Positions 1 through 12,450 are shown, counted from the stretch's first letter. The stretch: DNA of 64,000 nucleotides from Amorphophallus konjac (GCA_022559845.1 CM040124.1:69587491-69651490); one strand, 5' to 3'. Notes: generated by a model from the letters alone, not told the origin. Program-made: numbers and translations.

Positions 1-909
1 ATTGAACTATGCAATGAGTTTTCTCAATTGATGTCTGCTGAGTTTGAGATGAGTTTGGTAGGTGAATTAAAGTATTTCCTTGGCTTGCAGGTACAGCAGT
101 TGGAGGATGGATGCTTCATCAACCAGACCAAATACACATTGGACATCCTCAAGAGGTTTGGCATGATTAATCTGAAGCACATCACAACACCAATGGGAAC
201 CAACACATCTTTGGATGTAGACGAATCAGGTAAAGAAGTTGATGCAAAGCTATACCGAGGTATGATTGGATCTTTGCTCTACTTAACTGCCTCGAGACCT
301 GATATACAGTTCAGTGTAGGAATGTGTGTTAGGTACCAATCTAGACCCACTGAATTACACTTAGCAGCTGTAAAAAAATTTTTCAGATACTTATCTGCTA
401 CACACACCTTAGGTTTATGGTTTCCTGCATCACACACATTAGATCTTGTTGCATATATGGATGCTGATTATGCTGGGTGTAAACTAGATAGAAAAAGCAC
501 TACTAGACATTGTGAATTTCTAGGTGGGTGTTTAGTCTCTTGGGGTTCCAAGAAGTAACACTCTGTGGCACTCTCTACTATAGAAGCTGAGTATGTAGCT
601 GCAGGGAGTTGTGGTACACAAGTCATTTGGATCAAACACTAACTTCAGGACTATCAAGTAGACCTGGGGTGCACACCTATATATTGTGACAATACTAGTG
701 CCATCAATCTAGCCAAGAATCCTATTTTACATTCTCGAACCAAACACATAGAAATAAGACATCATTTTATTAGAGATGAGGTTTCCCAAGGAACATTTGA
801 ATTAATCCATGTAGGCACTGCAAACCAAATAGCTCACATCTTCACTAAGCCACCGGATAATGAAAAATTCACATCCTTGAGGAGAGAATTAGGTATTTTT
901 AAATCTTAG
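1..909 (+). pseudogene. Copia pol 3' end: RT C-terminus and RNase H (element A)
   Basis: The translation covers the end of the copia reverse transcriptase (FFLGLQV-type segment, then YRGMIGSLLYLTASRPDIQFSV around 265-327) and RNase H with the copia signatures ADYAGCKLDRKST, STIEAEYVAAGS and HSRTKHIEIRHHFIRDE, ending at TAG 907-909. The catalytic YVDD motif lies upstream of the window. In-frame TAA codons at 556-558 (a glutamine position in related elements) and about 640 break the frame, so the copy cannot make intact RNase H. The product would copy element RNA and degrade the RNA strand inside the virus-like particle. Confidence 0.9.
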
Positions 910-2483
910 TTCCATGAATAAAATACCTTCATGATTTTGTTTTCAGTATTTACATTTACACCTTCTTGAATAAAATGTTCTGCTTCCATGAATAACATGT
1001 CCTTCCTCTGTGTCCTTAACCACTCAGCATGAGTATGTCTTCATAGTGTGAAGAGGATTTTTTTGTCTATGTCTATATGCGAGCCGTTAAGCTGAGGGGT
1101 CTGTGCATTTGCATATACTGCGTGAGTCATATATGAATAACAGATCATTGAGTGAGGGGGAGTTGTCTCTGAGAAGGAGTGTTTGCTTTAAAAAATTCTT
1201 GCATTATGTGAGGGGGAGCTGGTTAGTTTGTGAACATTGACTGATTCAGAAGCATTTGAGAGATGTATGTTGCTGTTGTCTCTTATGAAAGATTTAATAC
1301 AGTTCATTCACAGCAAGTAGAATCCCATACTTGTCTTAAATCCTTTAATCTGAACAACTAAAGCTCAGCCAGAATCTTTTATCTAGTAATTTAGCAAAGA
1401 CTTGGATAAGGTGTTTGAAGTATATCTCCTTACACATTTCATGATCATGGAACAAGCTAAACTTATATGTCATGATATCTGCTAAAAATTTGAAACCTAG
1501 ACTTCAAGGAACACATTCTTTAAGAATCAGTGCTTCTCGTAGGTATTGTTTTCAAACACTCATGTTTAAAAAAAACTAAGGGGAATAAAAATAAAAATTT
1601 ACATGCTCAGAGCAATGGTCTGATTACTGAGAAACTGAGTGTTTCATCAAAAAGAAATGAAAATTTTCCTCAGTCATGAGGTGTCAGATTATCTCTGTTA
1701 AGAAGTGCAAAATTTTTCTATCATGACAGAGAAATGGTAATTAAGTGGTGAGTAACTGGGGAGTCTAGCCTCTGATCAAGGTGTCTCCTCACATAAAAAG
1801 TCACAGTTACTAACTCTGTTCTCTAAAAGGAGAGGTAATACGGTTCTCACATTGAGTAACTGGGGAGTCTAGTCTCTGATCAAGGTGTCTCCTTAATGTC
1901 AAAGATGTGATCTACGAAGTTACCTATTGATCTCTATTATGCTCGTTAAAGAAAAATATGGTTCAGTCAAATCCCTGGTTCTTGTTACTTGTTCATGGGC
2001 TGTTTGTCCTCAATACTTCAAGAACCTTGTTCTGAGAAATAGTCTCTTGCAGTCTAACTAGTATAATTTTGATCAGCTCTCTCTTGACATATCTGCTCAC
2101 CCTTGTTTCCTCATCATATCCTTTGTACGCAGATAAACTTCACTTCCTCTTCTAGGTCTTTCTAGATTACTTGCTTTGAAGAATCAACACTTGTTTTAGT
2201 GCCTCACTTAATCTTTTAAGATATGCCCATGGGTCATTCTCTCTGTGAAAATACTGCATTTTACTCTCACTGTCTCTTTCATCTCCTTTTGATGATGTCA
2301 AAGGGGGAGAGTTTATTGAGGGGGAGGAGAGTCAAGGAGAGTCAAGGGGAGGAGAGTCAATTGATGGGAAGAGTATTTTTGCATTGACAGCCTTTTAGTG
2401 CCTCAGGCATGCTTGCTTGATTGCTGCTTGTTCACTCTAGTTTGATTGACTCATAGTGTTGCCATCATCAAAAAGGGGGAGAA
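910..2483 (+). other. Element A 3' noncoding region with polypurine tracts
   Basis: No coding sequence is seen. Several G-rich purine tracts (near 1150, 1205 and 2305-2355) precede the final one at 2471-2483, which abuts the LTR, as reported for Sireviruses. A box of about 50 bp with the core agtaactggggagtcta and ctctgatcaaggtgtctcc occurs twice, at about 1750-1800 and 1853-1900. A related pair lies in the matching region of element C. No env-like ORF is visible. Confidence 0.7.
2471..2483 (+). other. Polypurine tract of element A
   Basis: The tract aaaagggggagaa lies immediately before the TGTTG that opens the LTR. It is the expected primer site for plus-strand synthesis and fixes the 5' edge of the 3' LTR. 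Confidence 0.8.
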
Positions 2484-2596
2484 TGTTGCACTCCTACGGT
2501 ATTGATGATGTCATACACTATAAGTCAATCATGATGGTTCATCTTAACACATTTCTTTTACACACTCTTATATACTGCACTATCTAGTTCTACTCA

Positions 2597-3266
2597 GAAA
2601 GTCTGTGCATACATAGTTAATTTTTTACATTTAGTCCATGATGTTGGTGCATCTTAACTGAATAGGGTCTGTGCATGCAAGCAACAAGTCGGTGCAACCT
2701 TAGTTGCTGCACGCGACTAAGTCGTTGCAATATCTGTATACGCATATTGAGTCCGTGCAGTTTATCTCCTGGCCATTCATTAAGTCGGTGCATATGTTCA
2801 CTAGACCGCATTGCAAGTCCGTGCATATGCCGCATCTCCAGCGAACCAGGTCTGTGCATTGATGCCTAGCAGTAAAGCTTAGTCTGTGCATACTTGTTTG
2901 CTAAGTCCGTGCATAAGAGGTTATAGGTCAAATCTCGGTGCAGGTTTTGGGACGCACTAGTCTGTGCATGTTTAGAGTGTTATGCATGTAGGGTCGGTGC
3001 AATCTTAGCCTGTGCACATTCTAAGTCTGTGCATGTTGTGCATCGCTTGATCCAAGTCTGTGCATATCCCTATAAAGGTCGGTGCATATCTATCTCAGCC
3101 GTGTTAGAGTCAGTGCATGTTCTGTCCTAGCACCACCATGGTCAGTGCACATGTGTTAGAAGATAAGTAAAAGTGAGTGCACATCCTTCTTTGTGATAAA
3201 CAGGGTCAGTGCATGTCAGTTAGAGTCTGTGCTAGACTTGCTATACAATACGTAAAGTCTGTGCAT
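2597..3266 (+). repeat. Irregular array of an AAGTCTGTGCAT motif in U3 of LTR A
   Basis: About 24 copies of a motif near aagtctgtgcat (variants gtcggtgcat, gtccgtgcat, gtcagtgcac) lie at an average spacing of about 28 bp. The intervening DNA is unrelated between copies, so this is not a simple tandem satellite. The array sits upstream of the LTR TATA box, where an enhancer would be. Confidence 0.8.
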
Positions 3267-3515
3267 GACCTTGGTCAATGTTGCCTCCACTAAAATCCTC
3301 TCTTGCTTGGCAGGTTTGTCACCTGATCGAGCATGTGTTCGGCGAACCCAAAACCAGTGAAGTTACTCCACGTGGAAATCAATGTACCAGGTTTAAGGGC
3401 TCGTGATCTGAGGCAGGGAACATATAGGATGATCTTGACACGTGGAACCAAAAAGGGATCAGGTCTGTGAGAAGAAATGGGCGGGAATCGTGTTAGCCAC
3501 ATTCTATCATCTGAC

Positions 3516-3523
3516 TATAAAAA
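3516..3523 (+). promoter_or_regulatory. TATA box of LTR A
   Basis: The sequence TATAAAAA in the context ctgactataaaaagagg is about 250 bp downstream of the motif array. It is the likely core promoter of LTR A, placing the U3/R border some 30 bp further on. Confidence 0.6.
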
Positions 3524-4342
3524 GAGGTTGAAGTCTGCAAGAGAGAGCTACTGAAGATTGAAAGAAAAAATGAGAGCATCTGAAGCCACTGCGAGTGCTG
3601 AAACCTCCCTATTCGAGAGAAGAGCCTGTCTAGAAATGGGAGAGTCTAAGTGATCATTTCTTTGTTTGAGCTTGAAAGACTGCTTCTCTGGAAGCTACAT
3701 TTTCACTGTGTTTTGAGTGATTGTTTCCTTTTCTTTCTTTTCTTTTCGAGTTGTTTCATCCATTGCTTCTATATTGCCTTGTTACCCTCTAAGTGTTCTT
3801 AGAGGAAGGGAGTTTGGTTCTCCGGTTGCGAGTGTAGGGAATTCACTCGTGTGTACCCTCTGGTTTAGAGGAAGGGAGGTTGGTCCTCTGATTCTGATCT
3901 TGCTGGGGCAAGCTCAGGTTCAGATCCTGTAGGTCGCAGGATCAGTGTTGAAGGATTTGTTCCCTTGTGGCAAGCTGTAAGGCAGCGGATGTCAGCAGAC
4001 TGAGTCTGTGGTGCTTTTATTGCTTAGTGCAAGGAAGCCTTACTCCAGTGGAGTAAGGGGTGGACGTAGATTGCAGACCGTAATCGAACCACCTTAAAAA
4101 TCTTCTGTCCCTTGGTGTGATTTGACCTTGTCTGCTACTATTTTCAGCTCGCCAGGTATTTGATCTCTGCACTACTTATGTCTTAGTTCCATTGAGCTTT
4201 TGTCTCTCTTGTTGTTTCGTGGCTAATCTTGAGAAGGATCCTTACTGCATTTTTGAATTATTTTGTCGATCTTCGAATTAGATTCAATTTGGGGGTGATC
4301 TATTCATCCCCCCTTCTAGCTCACCCATCGTGTGAACTAACA

Positions 4343-5531
4343 ACTCAGTGTAACTTATCTTTCTGAATTCTTTTGAACAGAGGTGACTTTCCTCATCATG
4401 ACTAGATTAACCTTCATTTCATTGATGGAGGATCTAATTTCTCTGAAGAGAGGTCATTGCTCTGAAATTATAGCAGCATGGTTTTTAGAGGCGTATTCTC
4501 TAATAGACTTCAAGAAGGGAACATGTTTAAAAACAATACACGCCAATCATTTCAAAAGCCAAGGAGCCAAGTTGCAGTGAAGTTTCAGACGCAGGGGCAA
4601 GGGTTATTTTCAAGGACTTAAGAAATGTTTCAATCCTATTACGAATGCAAGTTTGGTAAAACTCAATGCAATGATTCGCGAAAATGGGAATTATAAACAA
4701 GAAACCATTTTTTTAACAGGAGTAATACAACAAGACTCACCCAGGGTTGTATAGATGAATGAAAACTTTCTCAACTCCCCCTCACTTGATGCTCGGTGAA
4801 AAGTGAAGGTTCCGAGGCAAGAGATTTGAGGTGGAAATGAAAGAAGCAGTGGGAAGAGGGAGTCAATGAAACTCTCCATTTGTTCTTCAAAACCAAAGCG
4901 GCAGTGAGACAGTCTCGAGACATGACTAGAAGGTGTCGATCTGAACACCATGTTCTAAGCTGTATGTCTCGACACATATCAATAGGGTGTCGACATGTTC
5001 AACGGGCATGGTTCAGCATGTCTCGACACATATCAGTACATCAAACTGTTCTCTGCTAGCTTCTATGATTCTTCATTTCTGACAGACACCTGCCATCTTT
5101 TACTGCCAATGCCTCTGACTTTCTTCTTTCACATAGCCATTCAAGAATGGTTTTACCTGTTGCTACCATTGAGAAATGCTTGATTGGATGCTAAAACTTT
5201 AAACATGCTTATGCACTAGAGATCAACTATGCAGATAGCAATATGTAATTCTGACTCATGGTACTTGGCGGAGGCCTATCCTCACGCATGAGGAGAGTTT
5301 CCTGACAAGCATAACCTGTCATTTCACTTCTCAACATTTGATATACCATGTAGTCATAAAATGATATTCAATTAAAGACATTCATGAGTACAAGCAAGCT
5401 CCCCCTGAATGTGACCATCATTCAAGGCAAGGTTCATACATCAAATAGACCAGATCTAAATCAAATTAGATATGTATGTTCCAATCAAGGTGAAGACAAG
5501 TAAGCAGATCATTAAAGGAGTAATTGATAGC
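4343..5531 (-). other. 3' noncoding region of element B
   Basis: The stretch lies between the RNase H stop and element A. On the plus strand it has C-rich tracts (gctccccctgaatg near 5398, aactccccctcacttg near 4774) that are polypurine tracts on the element strand. Between about 4915 and 5030 it carries several copies of TGTCTCGACA/TGTCGACA, the motif that fills this element's own LTR array. No coding sequence was recognised. Confidence 0.6.
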
Positions 5532-6641
5532 TCAAACCTGAGTAGACTGAGGTCTGCATAGACCAAGCTCCCTCCTTAAGGTTGTGAACCTGTCATTGCT
5601 TAAGGGTTTTGTGAAGATGTCTGCAATCTGATTTTCTGAGTCTACAAAATGGAGCTCAAAGTGATTTTCGAGAACTTCATCCCTTATAAAGTGATGCCTA
5701 ATTTCAATGTGTTTAGTCCTAGAGTGCATGACTAGATTTTTTGCAAGATTTATAGCACTTGTGTTATCACACAGAATGGGTACACAGCCAAGATCTATTA
5801 GATAGTCTTGGAGTTGGTGTTTGATCTAGAGTACTTGGGTGCCACAACTCCCTGCAGCAACATATTCTACTTCTGCAGTTGAGAGTGCAACCGAGTGCTG
5901 TTTCTTGGAAGCCCAAGAAACCAAACACCCACTGAGAAATTGGCAATAGCCACTAGTGCTCTTGCGGTCCAGTTTGCATCCTACATAATCTGCATCTGAA
6001 TATGAAATAAGTGAAAGTTCACAAGATGCAGGATATCATAGTCTCAATTCTTGAGTGCCAGCAAGGTATCTAAAGATACGCTTGACAGCAATCATATGGG
6101 ACTCTCTAGGATTAGACTGAAATCTAGCACAAAGGTAAACACTAAACTGAATGTCTGGTCTAGATGCAGTTAGATAAAGCAATGATCCAATCATACCTCT
6201 GTATCTCTTTGCATCTACAAGAATACCTTGTTCATCTGCATCCAGTGAAGTGGCAGTCCCCATTGGAGTTCTTAAAGGCTTACAATTGGTCAGATCAAAT
6301 TTTTTCAGCAACTCCTTCACATACTTGGCTTGATTGATAAAGCAGCCTTCATTGCTTTGACTAATCTGCAAGCCAAGAAAGAATTGAAGCTCACCCATTA
6401 TACTCATTTCAAATTCGTTGGTCATGAGTTTAGCAAACTCCTCACACATTTGAGGTTTAGTGGACCCAAACACTATGTCATCCACATAAATCTGAACTAT
6501 CAAGATATCTTTACCTTGTTTCTTGGTGAATAGTGTCTGATCTACATTACCTCTTGAATACCCTTGTTCGGTGAGATATGAGCTTAGTCTGTCGTACCAA
6601 GCTCTAGGTGCCTGCTTCAAGCCATACAAAGCCCTGTCCAA
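5532..6641 (-). pseudogene. Element B RT C-terminal half and RNase H
   Basis: The translation begins at the RT motif LYGLKQAPRAWYDRL, then gives the catalytic IYVDDIVFGST, FFLGLQISQ and SLLYLTASRPDIQFSV, followed by RNase H with HSRTKHIEIRHHF and the terminal ADIFTKPLSNDRF up to the stop at 5532. The first part reads openly from 6641 to 6036. The RNase H core between about 6035 and 5730 is broken by in-frame stops. It is out of frame with the upstream part because of a lesion near 6690. Confidence 0.9.
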
Positions 6642-6747
6642 CTTATAAACATGATCTTTGAAATATGTGCATTCAAAATCGAGGGGGTTGCTCTACATAA
6701 ACTTCTTCTTTAATAAGACCATTTAGGAAAGCACTCTTAACATCCAT

Positions 6748-8646
6748 TTACTGCAGTTTGATTTTATGAGAACATGCAAATGCTAGCAAAATTATAATTG
6801 CCTCAAGTCTAGCAACAGGAGCAAAATATTCTTCATAATCTATGCCAAATTCTTGATTATACCCCTGAGCCACCAATCTGGATTTGTTTCGGACTATCTT
6901 TCCATCTTCACTTAGCTTATTTCTGAAAACCCATTTAGTTCCTATGACTGATTTTTCTTTAGGCCTTGGAACAAGATGCCATACTTTATTTCTTTCAAAC
7001 TGATTTAGTTCATCATGCATGGAATTGATCCAGTTTTCATCTTTTAGGGCCTCTATAATATTTTTGGGTTCAATTTGAGACACAAGAGCAAGTTGTTCAA
7101 TTTCATCCATAATTTTGAAATGAGACCTAGTTTTGGTTCGGTCATGCAGATTACCTAAGATGTTTTCCAACGGATGATCTTTCAACACTCTTAGATCAGG
7201 TTGAGCATTACCTTCATCTACTTCGGTGACTGGAGTATTACTTGGTTCTCCTTGGTTCTCATTTGCTTGTATTTCTTCTTGTGAAAGTTCCTCTCTTCCT
7301 CTTATATTCAGGAATTCTCCATCATCATCTTCCCTACAAGTGTTGTTATGATCAATCTCATCAAAAGTGATGTGAGGGGATTCTTCTACACAAAGGGTCC
7401 TAATATTATAGACTCTATGAGCTCTAGACTTGTCAGAGTACCCAAGGAATATCCCTTCTTCACTCTTGGGTTCAAACTTGTCCAGAACTCTTTTGTCATT
7501 GTTATGAACAAAACAGTTTGACCCAAACACCTTCATGTGAAAGAGAGATGGCTTTTTACCTTTCAGTAGCTCATATGGAGTCATTTTGGTGAGGGGCCTT
7601 ACCATTGAGCGGTTGATGATATAGCATGCAGTGTTTACCGCTTTAGCCCAAAATCTCCTTGGTAGATGCCTTTCAGTAAGCATTGTGCGTGCCATCTCTA
7701 TGAGAGTTATGTTCTTCCTCTCAACTACCCCATTTTGCTCAGGAGTCCGTGGTGACGAAAACTTCTGAATGATTCCTTCAATCCTACACAAATTTTTAAA
7801 GTCAGCATTGTCGAATTCACCACCATGATCTGAATTAATGTTCGAAATTTTAAACTTACCATCTTGCCTCACTTGCATATACAGTGCCTGAAACTCATCA
7901 AAGGCATTATTTTTATGTGCAAGATAGAATACCCAAGTGAATATAGTAAAATCATCCACCAAGACATAACCATATCTTTTACCACTTAAGCTAGCTGGTT
8001 TGGTTGGACCAAATAAGTCCATATGGATTAGTTCAAGTGGTTTAGATGATGAGTTTTCAGTTCTACTTTTGAATGACTTTCTAGTCTGTTTTCCTTGAGC
8101 ACATGCATCACAAATCTTAGTGTTCAGTTTGAATTTAATTTCAGGCAGACCTTTGACAATGGAATGCTTCACCAATTTATGAAGAGTGTTGTAACTAACA
8201 TGTCCTAGTCTGCGATGCCACAAACAAGCTAATTCAGATTTGGATGCAGCAAGATAAAGATTTATGTGAGTAGGGTCATCTAAGTCAATCATGTACACGT
8301 TATTGACTCTTTTACCTGAAAACTTGGTTTCCTTTGAATTTGGTTGCAAGATTCTACATTCATTAGAGTCAAAAACTACAGTATGACCTTTATCACATAG
8401 TTGACTAATGCTCAGCAAGTTATACTCCAAACCATCAACAAGTAATACATTATCAATTGAGTTGGAGGGGTTCTTACCAACTTTACCTGAACCAATGATT
8501 TTTCCTTTGTTGTTTCCTCCAAAGGTGACATGTCTAGCTTCCTTTTCAACTAGGAGACAGAATTTGATTTTGTCTCCAGTCATGTGTCTTGAGCAGCCAC
8601 TATCAAGATACCAACGGTTGTGCACGGCTGCAAGACACTCCTGCAC
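6748..8646 (-). pseudogene. Element B protease, integrase and RT N-terminal half
   Basis: This 632-codon stretch holds, in order, the aspartic protease ([13 protein letters not shown], with the Asp-Ser-Gly active site), the GAG-pre-integrase zinc domain (HRRLGH ... CDAC), the integrase core (MDLFGPT, the Asp in [28 protein letters not shown]), an acidic linker, and the start of RT ([38 protein letters not shown]). It ends at a stop just after 6748. A frameshift near 6690 separates it from the rest of RT. In an intact element it would process the polyprotein and integrate the cDNA. Confidence 0.92.
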
Positions 8647-10982
8647 AAGGAATTAAGTGACAATGTTTGGAACCCAAGGACAGTTGGGTCCCAATAATTT
8701 CTTCATTTCTATAAAGCATGATAACATAGATTTTGAAATCCAAACCTTTTTAGCATCTTTGCTTTGTTGGGAGTTCAGATTTTTCTTCTCTTTAGTCTTT
8801 TGGACTTTGTGAGTTTTGGAAGTGGTGGAGGATGATTATTGAGACCATCTGTTCTAGTTGGTTGGTCTAGATGAATAGGAGGTATCATATTGCCTAGGTC
8901 GTTGAGGTTGAGTGAACCTATGACCATAGGGAACGTCTTTGTTTCTTACCCATGGAGGTGTTGGTCTGTAGAAGGCAAAGTCTCGACCTGTCCACTGTTC
9001 AGTCCATCTATAACGGTCTCTGGATAAGAGATGTGTCGACCTTCTGTATGGAAACTGTCGACCTGTTGGTGCAAACCTGGGATATTGTTAGGCGTTTGAC
9101 CAGGTGGGTGTTGACCTATTCCATGGAGTGTCCCGACCTATTCTAGCATTGTAACTGTCTCTTCCTTTGTGATGTGCAGGTTGAGGCTTGGAAGGGTGTC
9201 GACCTGTTTGGGATTGTTTATGAACCTTTTTAGGTTGTTGGAAAGCTTTATTGATTGGTTCTCCTATCTTTTCTTTTCCTTTGTTTTCAACGTTTTCTTG
9301 GTGTGTTGATTTGGAGGTTGATGCTTCGGAAGATGATACAAAGCTGGTGGTCTTTAGCCCAAATGTTTTCTTTTTGGTAGGCTCATATCCTAGCCCTTCT
9401 CTGTTGAAGTTTATTTTGGTTCCTAACATGGCATTCAAGTTTTCACTCCCATCAACAAATTTTTCAAGAGAGGTTTGTTTATCTGCTAGGTCCTTTTGAA
9501 GTTTCTCATTTTCTTTCAACAGTTGAGAATTGACCTGTTTAAAGGCTTCAGAGTTTTTATTGCACAGATTTTTGTCCTTTACATAGCTTTGCATTTTTAA
9601 TTTCAATTCATCAATTTCATCTCTTAGCCTTTTATTTTCATCTTCCAAATCTCTCATTTCTTTTCTTCCTTCTTCAAGATTCTCATTCATTTTTCTTAGA
9701 TCTTCAATTTCAGTTTCTAAAGAGATTGTCTTTTCATTGAGAGTTTTATCATGCCCACAGGATTCAACCTTCTTCTTTAAGGTTTTGTTTTCTTTTCTGT
9801 ATACTTCATATTTGTTCATCAATTCAAAGTAAGTTTCTTCCCAATCATCGGTGGAGAAGTGCTCAAAGGGAGAGCTCACCTCGTTGTCATTTTCTCCTTT
9901 GGCCATTAGGTAGAGATCATCTTTTTCCTCTTCAGAGGAGTTGTCATTAGTTTCTTCTTCCTCTTCATCACTCCAAGTGCATACCATGGCCTGCTTCTTC
10001 TTGCTCTTCCACTTAGGCATGGCTTTTTTATTTCCTTCTGGACACTCAGACTTGATGTGTCCCAGTTTCCTGCAAGAGTAGCATACAAGCTTTTCAGACT
10101 TTTTAGCATTTTCAGGTCTTGGCCTGAAACCTCTTTTTACCTGGGGCTTCTTCTTAGTGAAGCCTGTACCTTCCTTTCTTAGAAATCTTTTAACTTTCTG
10201 GTCAAAAGGGCAACTTCATCTTCTTCAGTGTTGCTGCTTGAAGGCTCTTCATCTTCAGATAACTCCTTGGAGCTTGGTCCAACTTTAAGAGCTAGAGGCT
10301 TCTTTTTACTTACCTCAGCCTCTTTGTTCTTTAGATTCATCTCATAGGTCATCAGAGACCCTATGAGTTCTTCTACTTTGATGGTAGTCAAGTCTTTTGA
10401 TTCTTCAACCACTGTGGCCTTTGTATGCCAAATAGGAGTTAGTGACCTCAGAATCTTCATTACTATTTCCTGCTCAGAGTATGTCTTTCCTAACTCAGTC
10501 AAGCCATTAGTGAGCAAGGTTAGTCTAGCATACATGTCAGAAATGGACTCATCAAATTTCATTCTAAACATCTCATATTCAGATATCAACATGTTAGCTT
10601 TGGTTGCACGTACCTGCTGTGTCCCTTCATATATTACCTCAAGGCGGTCCCACATTTCTTTTGCAGTGTTGCATGTTGACACCCTTGAGTACTCAGTTGG
10701 ATGAAGGGAGCACTGCATGATGTGCTTGGCACCCCAGTTCAGAGTTGATTGCCTGATCTGTTCTTTAGTCCATGTATCTTCGTCCGGAGGCAGCTCAAAT
10801 GGTCCCTTGCTGATCACTCGCCAGACTTCATGATCCTCGGCTCTAATGAAGACCTGCATGCGGTTTTTCCAGTATGGATAATTTGTCCCAGTAAAAAAGG
10901 GAGGCCTATTTACGGAATGTCCTTCAGCCATAGGACCTTTAGTTGCCATATCACCAGTTCTCTCAAGGTCGTTAGACCACAT
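8647..10982 (-). pseudogene. Element B gag (nucleocapsid with coiled coil)
   Basis: The ATG at 10982-10980 is only about 10 bp after the primer-binding site, as expected for Sireviruses. The product has a UBN2/retrotrans-gag-type domain (PPFFTGTNYPYWKNRMQVF, EMWDRLEVIYEGT), a CCHC zinc knuckle CYSCRKLGHIKSEC near 10085-10040, the Sirevirus motif VCTWSDEEEE, a long Lys/Glu coiled coil (about 9850-9430), and a basic Thr-Gly-Arg-rich tail at about 9240-8880. In-frame stops occur just after 10179, near 9088 and further down. The tail repeats TGRH/TGRQ/TGRD are encoded by GTCGACCTGT-like DNA, resembling the motif in this element's LTR. Confidence 0.85.
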
Positions 10983-10993
10983 ACAGAGAGACT

Positions 10994-11006
10994 AGCTCTG
11001 ATACAA
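10994..11006 (-). other. Primer-binding site of element B (initiator Met tRNA)
   Basis: On the element strand it reads TTGTATCAGAGCT, matching TGGTATCAGAGC, the usual complement of the initiator Met tRNA 3' end, with one changed base. It is two bases inside the inferred LTR end at 11009 and so sets the LTR border. Confidence 0.75.
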
Positions 11007-12134
11007 ACTAAGTCTTACACAAGAGATCAGCCCCCTTTTGCCCTTCTTTGCGGAAATAAAAACTAAGTCTTACACAATAGATAATGAGGCAGATATTAGT
11101 TAATATCTAAGAAGCTAGATACACACAAGATGCCTGGAAACGGTCCTATCAAGTTTCTACTGTTGGAACAAGAGAGAATACAAACCACAAGACAAGATCT
11201 TTAAGGTGGTTTAGTCTCAATCTAGAGACCTACGTCCACCCCTCACACAACACAGTGAGGCTTCACTAGTGCCAACGCACAACAGCTGATTCACAGCTTC
11301 TAACTGAGAGATACACTCTCACACTCCGCTGTCACACAGCTTGTGGGATCACAACCCAAACCACACAGACAGGCGACCACACCTTCTGTCTTCCTACACG
11401 CAGGTAGGGATCTAATGATATAAAACTTGTTTAGAAGAAAAGCAAACTAAAAATGAAATGGCCAGATAGAGTATCGTAATGAAAATGCTATGACAAAGGA
11501 GTCTCTTGTCTGGGAATGAGCTTGAGAGATCCTTGGCTTCTTTCTTCTCGTTGAATCTTCACAGCTACCCTTGTGAGAGAAGGATGATCAAGCTCGATGT
11601 TTCCACGGATTCTAAATGGAGCTTCACTGAACCCTTCTCCTTGCAAGGAGGTCTCTTGTCGTGAGGAAGAGAAAAGTCTTCTTCTTCTTTCACTCACGCC
11701 GGCTGCATCAGGACGAAGAGTGGCTTGGACAGCAAGCTTTTTCCATCTTCGTTTTCACTTCAGCGATCTTCTCATCTCTCATGCTTGCTTGCCTACCTTT
11801 TCTAACTGGAGCCCATGCTCCTAATGTATATTGGTGTCCTAGGGTGACACCAACGTTATCCATTTTTCAAGCAACACCCATAATGTCACATCCACATTAT
11901 TTGATCTGCTTCCACTTGCATCGTTGACTCCATTTCTATCTAGTCTGCAGGAATGTGGGTAGGTAGAAGACCATAGCAGAGAAGGTACGATTTTCTTCAG
12001 AAAATATCTATGCCAAATCACAGTCTTCTGACACCGAAGCAATCTGACGACTTTTTCCAGAGCAAACGAATCCTCTGGATTAAGTTGCGGATCTTGAAAT
12101 CAGCTTCCATCGGATTCAGATCCGTTCTGGTCAA

Positions 12135-12450
12135 ACCAAGTGTGTTGACACTTTCCTGTCAGTGTGTCGAGACATTCCTTTGAAAATCTTAGAGAATCGT
12201 TCTAGTTGATCATGGATGTGTCGACACTTTTCTGTCAGTGTGTCGAGACATCCCTTTAAAAAGCCTTGTAGACAGCTTCTGCCGGTTTCAAGCATGCTCT
12301 GGTTGAACGTTGATGTGTCGACACTTTACCCCTTGTGTGTCGAGACATCCCTTTGAAATTCTTGAAGAACCATGGCTGATGAGTCGAGACAACACCAAAC
12401 GGTGTCGAGACATGTGAGCCATGTGCAGAGTTGTTGTAAGAAGGTGTCGG
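12135..12450 (-). repeat. Paired TGTCGACAC / TGTCGAGACAT array in U3 of LTR B, part 1
   Basis: Paired near-palindromic motifs recur: one TGTGTCGACACT-type copy, about 10-14 bp of spacer, then one GTGTCGAGACAT-type copy. Pairs lie near 12140-12180, 12225-12255 and 12310-12350, with single or altered copies near 12380-12450. The array continues on the other side of element C. Most of the motifs are perfect or near inverted repeats of TGTC. Confidence 0.8.
12446..12450 (+). other. Target-site duplication of element C, left copy
   Basis: The 5 bp gtcgg here recur at 24836-24840 directly outside the other LTR. The insertion cut through a variant TGTCGGGACAT copy of the LTR B motif. Confidence 0.95.

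Larger units (their letters stand above)
1..4342 (+). mobile_element. Sirevirus A (Ty1/copia), 3' part only
   Basis: This is the 3' portion of a Sirevirus-type Ty1/copia element reading left to right, with its 5' part outside the window. It comprises the RT end and RNase H, about 1.57 kb of 3' noncoding DNA with several polypurine tracts, and a 3' LTR. Beyond 4342 the sequence resembles the 3' noncoding region of the opposite-strand element B, so A probably inserted into B. The target-site duplication cannot be tested because the left end is missing. The lineage call rests on the RT/RNase H sequence, the long 3' noncoding region and the polypurine-tract context. Confidence 0.85.
2484..4342 (+). 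repeat. 3' LTR of element A (about 1.86 kb)
   Basis: The LTR opens TGTTGCACTCC after the polypurine tract and ends in CTAACA at 4342, giving TG...CA ends. The end was set by homology with element C, whose LTR has the same gatctattca-plus-C-run segment just before its end. Inside, in order, are a motif array (2597-3266), a TATA box (3516-3523), a pyrimidine-rich segment near 3720-3780 and the conserved box at 4057-4097. The partner LTR is outside the window, so divergence cannot be measured. Confidence 0.8.
11009..12450 (-). repeat. 5' LTR of element B, promoter-distal part
   Basis: This part runs from the primer-binding site to the insertion point of element C. It contains the conserved box (11199-11242), a TATA-like sequence on the element strand near 11826-11834 (ATATACAT), and the lower part of the motif array (from 12135). 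A segment aactaagtcttacacaa occurs at both about 11006 and 11057, so a short tandem duplication lies at the LTR edge. Joined to 24836-25203, with one copy of the 5-bp TSD removed, the LTR is about 1.8 kb, similar to LTR A. Confidence 0.8.
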
